64,000 nt of DNA from positions 1 through 64,000 of the forward strand of contig JAFXAZ010000006.1 in NCBI GenBank assembly GCA_017521985.1. The letters are read 5' to 3'. Positions 61,126 through 64,000 of the stretch are shown here, piece by piece (within the stretch, counting starts at the first letter, position 1; the number at the start of each line of letters is the position of its first letter). The DNA comes from Lachnospiraceae bacterium. Lineage in GTDB: Bacteria; Bacillota; Clostridia; Lachnospirales; Lachnospiraceae. Under the pieces are notes generated by a model. The model did no database searches and had not been told where the DNA came from. It was given only the letters and a program-made list of their open reading frames with translations. A program made the translations under genes and the position numbers.

Positions 61126-62613
61126 TTATTCGTATGATTCTGCCGGCGGTGCCAAAATAGCAGCAACCACATTTTGTACATGGTCTATGTTGCCGGTAGC
61201 AACTGCTGCATTCATCTTTTCCAATACCGCCGGATCTGTGGTATACATACCCACCGTAGCCATACGTGCAACCGCGCGGTAATTACTGGTATTTACCAGT
61301 TCCCGGCTCTTTTCTACGCCGTCAATTTTAACCACTTTCCATAATTTTGCTTTATAGCCTGTATATGCACTAGAAACCTGCACTTCACCAACCGGAAGCG
61401 TACCATCGGTACGAATTACATCCGGTCCCGGATTTATAACTTCTAAGGTCTCTGATACATATTCCACGGTTCTGCCAGCCGGTCTGGTTTCCTTACCATA
61501 TACATTTACTACTAATTTATGGTCTTTTGTAATGTAAGATTCAATATAAACAGGTACTTCCTGATTGTTCTTAAAACGAAAGTCCTTTCCTGACGTTTCT
61601 GCTAAAGTAGCATCCGAGGAAATCGGTACATATCCTACAATCATAGAGTGATTGTAGCGCATAGTAATCTCTAGCTCAGCACGAAGTGCCGCATTATATA
61701 AAGTAGAAGACACCTGACAAATACCGCCGCCAACATCATCTACTAACTTACCGCCACTATAGGACTTACCCATGGCATATCCATTTGCCACCGTATACGG
61801 TGCCGCATATGCATCAAAGGAAAACTCCTCATCCGGATACATAGTAATGCCATCAATCAACTTAGCACCATTTGAGATATTGGTAACCTTTTCTGACGTA
61901 GCACCTGCAAAGGTACTGGTAAAAGTACCAATTAAATCCTTAACCTGTGATAGCTCTTCTACAGAACCTTTTGGCTCCACTACCGCAATGCTTAATGGCA
62001 AGAACACTTTCGTGCGATCCCATTCTTTATTTAAATAGTCTGTAATATCCTGTGCAGAACGTTCTACATCTACCTCATAACCAATGGCACCTTCCACAAT
62101 CTCAAAAGCATTTTCTTTACGAGTCAGTGTATAATTACGAACCTCTTGATTATACGGGGTAAACGTCTTCTCGATATAAGAAACAATCGGTTCCTTGGAA
62201 AAACCAATCTCTACCTCATAATTCACAGGCTCTCTTTCTAACGCCTTACGGCTCTTATAACGGTCAACTACATGTCCCTGATTTCCAAGCACCATCAATT
62301 CATCTAACATATCGGTATTCGTCCACTGACCACCTAGTACCGCACCGCTCGGCTGATGCTCTGCCACATCTTCAAACTGCAAATGAAGCAATGTATTATC
62401 CTCAAGCAGCTTATATACATAATTTTCAATAGTCGTTCTGGCCTGTGCCTTAGTCATGCCGGACAAATCCATGTCCTCAACATATACTCCCTTGGCAACA
62501 ACGGGCTCGGTCTTTGCACTTATAACCAAAGCCTCTTTCTGCACCATAAAGACGACACAAAGCATACTCACTGCCGTTAACAGCAATGATTTATAATACT
62601 TCATTAAATTCAT
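61126..62613 (-). CDS. VanW-family exported protein with G5 domain
   Basis: ATG at 62613, preceded by GAGGGGAAT, gives 495 residues. A basic N-terminus and hydrophobic segment (about residues 10-27) direct export. A PG-binding_4-type region (GVYVEDMDLSGMTKAQARTTIENYV) is followed by the VanW block (DGITMYPDEEFSFDAYAAPYTVANGYAMGKSYSGGKLVDDVGGGICQVSSTLYNAALRAELEI). The C-terminus has a G5-type part (EVINPGPDVIRTDGTLPVGEVQVSS). Such proteins bind the cell wall; the role in resistance is unclear. It is 18 bases downstream of a small membrane-protein gene. Confidence 0.92.
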   Translation of the reverse strand: MNLMKYYKSLLLTAVSMLCVVFMVQKEALVISAKTEPVVAKGVYVEDMDLSGMTKAQARTTIENYVYKLLEDNTLLHLQFEDVAEHQPSGAVLGGQWTNTDMLDELMVLGNQGHVVDRYKSRKALEREPVNYEVEIGFSKEPIVSYIEKTFTPYNQEVRNYTLTRKENAFEIVEGAIGYEVDVERSAQDITDYLNKEWDRTKVFLPLSIAVVEPKGSVEELSQVKDLIGTFTSTFAGATSEKVTNISNGAKLIDGITMYPDEEFSFDAYAAPYTVANGYAMGKSYSGGKLVDDVGGGICQVSSTLYNAALRAELEITMRYNHSMIVGYVPISSDATLAETSGKDFRFKNNQEVPVYIESYITKDHKLVVNVYGKETRPAGRTVEYVSETLEVINPGPDVIRTDGTLPVGEVQVSSAYTGYKAKLWKVVKIDGVEKSRELVNTSNYRAVARMATVGMYTTDPAVLEKMNAAVATGNIDHVQNVVAAILAPPAESYE

Positions 62614-62630
62614 ATTCCCCTCAACACTTT

Positions 62631-62732
62631 TTAAAATATAGAAAGCATAGGTAATACCATTGCTACAATTAATATAATACAAACAACGGCTGCCATAATT
62701 CGTTTTGCCTTTTTACTGTGTAAATTCATCAT
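62631..62732 (-). CDS. Small single-span membrane protein
   Basis: The 33-residue frame starts MMNLHSKKAKRIMAAVV and has a single hydrophobic helix (about residues 13-32). GGAGGAATAAAGG lies just before the ATG and a strong promoter (62785-62813) is upstream. It resembles small membrane peptides such as Prli42 in size and layout only. It probably shares its transcript with the VanW gene 17 bases downstream. Confidence 0.65.
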   Translation of the reverse strand: MMNLHSKKAKRIMAAVVCIILIVAMVLPMLSIF

Positions 62733-62784
62733 CCTTTATTCCTCCCAAAGAATTTCATGAACCCCTCATCCATCTTGAACCTGT

Positions 62785-62813
62785 ATTATAACAGACTTTT
62801 GAATTCTTTGCAA
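62785..62813 (-). promoter_or_regulatory. Promoter of the small membrane-protein/VanW operon
   Basis: On the minus strand TTGCAA (62813-62808), a 17-base spacer and TATAAT (62790-62785) form a near-consensus promoter. Its -35 box abuts the stop codon of the upstream SGNH/NlpC gene. Confidence 0.75.
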
Positions 62814-64000
62814 CTACTGTTGAATAACCTGTTCCGGTGTGGTAATCACGGCAATCGGCCACTGTGGGTCAGGACCAAAATGCATTCGCTCTACCGAGCA
62901 AAATTCCGGTCCGTTTTCATTTCCTACATGAAACACCCAATGGTAATTATTTTCGTATCCCGCATAAATAACAATATGACTGCAGTAATCGGATTTGTTT
63001 CTGGAATCGCAAAAAGCAATAATAGATCCTATTGGAATTTCCTCCGCCTCCACAAACTCGATAAAACCACCCTTTAAAGATGCTTCAAAATCAATCATCT
63101 TGGAGTATCCCTTCTCTACCCAGTCCTTCGCTGCCACATACCAGTCATTTGCATTATAGGCTTTTTCCGGTCTTGTTAATTCAGAAGTATCCACTCCTGC
63201 TACATTTGGCAAATAATTAAAATACACATAGGTAGCATAGGAAGCACACACCAGTCCGTTTCTTTCAAAAAATTCGATATCCGGAAGCCCCTCTTCCGTT
63301 ATTTCATAGCCATCACTGCCTCCATTATACGTAATATCAGACAACCAGCCTTTACCACGTTTATTAGCAGCAAGTACATAATACCACATAAGCCCATCGG
63401 AACGATGTTTTTCGATATTATAGCCCGTATAAACCAGAGAGTCAAAGAAAATATTATTTTCCAGGTTTTCAACTGCATCTGCATACACACCATAGCCTTC
63501 CACCTTAGGCTCGACACTTACTTCCACAGTTTCCTCTTCATGACTCCACTTTACCAAATGTTCATATACCAGCCTACCTACTTTGTATCGTCCAAACTCA
63601 TTTGGATGACACAAATCTGCCAGATATGTTTCCTGATTTTCTGCATTAATATCCAGTCCATGGAACACGTCAATGCATTTCACACCTAATTCATCACTTA
63701 ATTCCAATACAGAAGCTACTAAATCTTCCAGTACATACCCATTATGTGTCTCTGTTCCACACTCAAATAATCTAATAAAGTTTGGTGTCATCAGCACAAT
63801 TTCACTATCCGGATATGCTTCGCGGAGTTTATCTACCGCATATCGTACAGACCCTTCGTAGTGGAACTTTTTATTTGCTTTGTTCCCCGTTAACGGACGA
63901 CCTGACATATAATCATTTAGGCCAATGCTAATAAAAAAGGTTAATTTTTCCTGATTTATCCCGGAAAGCTGCTCGTGAAAAGCCGGAATGCCACTTTTAA
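62814..64000 (-). CDS. SGNH hydrolase fused to NlpC/P60- or CHAP-like domain (partial at right edge)
   Basis: The open frame is continuous to the window edge. The N-terminal visible part is an SGNH/GDSL hydrolase: SIGLNDYMSGRPL, IVLMTPNF, and the catalytic pair DLCHPNEFGRYKVG. A linker of about 60 residues precedes a second domain with NGLVCASYATYVYFNYLPN (Cys) and YCSHIVIYAGYENNYHWVFHVGN (His), as in NlpC/P60-like cysteine amidases. Acting on cell-wall material (deacetylation or ester removal plus peptide cleavage) is likely. The first part with any signal peptide lies outside the window. Confidence 0.75.
   Translation of the reverse strand, partial: KSGIPAFHEQLSGINQEKLTFFISIGLNDYMSGRPLTGNKANKKFHYEGSVRYAVDKLREAYPDSEIVLMTPNFIRLFECGTETHNGYVLEDLVASVLELSDELGVKCIDVFHGLDINAENQETYLADLCHPNEFGRYKVGRLVYEHLVKWSHEEETVEVSVEPKVEGYGVYADAVENLENNIFFDSLVYTGYNIEKHRSDGLMWYYVLAANKRGKGWLSDITYNGGSDGYEITEEGLPDIEFFERNGLVCASYATYVYFNYLPNVAGVDTSELTRPEKAYNANDWYVAAKDWVEKGYSKMIDFEASLKGGFIEFVEAEEIPIGSIIAFCDSRNKSDYCSHIVIYAGYENNYHWVFHVGNENGPEFCSVERMHFGPDPQWPIAVITTPEQVIQQ

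Noticed and set aside
1-64000. tRNA or rRNA genes, riboswitches and phage structural genes
   Set aside because: No cloverleaf, rRNA-like or known riboswitch core was recognised by eye, and no capsid, portal or tail genes are present. A covariance-model search would be decisive and could not be run.

Overview
The window looks like the chromosome of a low-GC, Gram-positive anaerobe of the Clostridia, most likely a Lachnospiraceae-type gut bacterium. This rests on gene content: an Lpl-type sugar ABC system beside a YesM/YesN two-component pair and YesL, MutS2, YhaM, a VanW/G5 protein, DUF3795 proteins, IS21 and DUF6431-type transposons, strong GGAGG ribosome sites and AT-rich spacers. No rRNA, tRNA or CRISPR array was seen.

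Layout. (1) 1-10.5 kb is a carbohydrate locus. A GH36 alpha-galactosidase, a lipoprotein binding protein and two permeases lie on the minus strand, facing a YesN-type regulator, a YesM-type kinase and a YesL protein on the plus strand; an IS110 scar sits between them. (2) 10.6-14.1 kb: a LysR regulator diverges from an M20 peptidase gene broken by an early TAG and an intact CapA-family gene. (3) 14.2-22.4 kb is an accessory island: an AAA ATPase of the DUF4143 type with its own promoter, a spacer full of inverted repeats, then a tight five-gene minus-strand operon (XRE regulator, SMC-like ABC ATPase, small middle component, PD-(D/E)XK nuclease-like protein, SPPY-type DNA methyltransferase). 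This operon is the best candidate for a little-described conflict or defence system. (4) 22.4-25.7 kb is mobile-element debris: a large serine recombinase tail, a DUF6431/DDE/ATPase transposon with several lesions, and an ImmA/IrrE tail. (5) 25.7-32 kb is a MerR-controlled cluster of membrane and zinc-ribbon proteins; one gene is split by a complete IS21 element with a 5-bp target duplication.

(6) 32.2-49.4 kb is a long run of about twenty minus-strand accessory genes (AlkZ-like, DUF3795, flavin reductase, WYL, alpha-toroid/DUF3795, GNAT, nucleotidyltransferase, methyltransferase, stand-alone 5'-3' exonuclease, YdcF, DUF4268, RdgB/HAM1, AAC(6')-like, MmcQ, APH, RhuM, DUF6155, AlbA_2). They stack downstream of the rRNA methyltransferase gene rlmD. 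Two extra rlmD-like 3' tails inside this run suggest repeated insertion or recombination at the rlmD 3' end.

(7) 49.4-64 kb is ordinary core genome: rlmD, yhaM, an HtrA-like protein that seems to have lost its catalytic triad, mutS2, an OmpR/HK pair, trmL, an aminotransferase with an Lrp regulator, an AIR-synthase-like protein, VanW/G5 and an SGNH-NlpC/P60 fusion that runs off the right edge.
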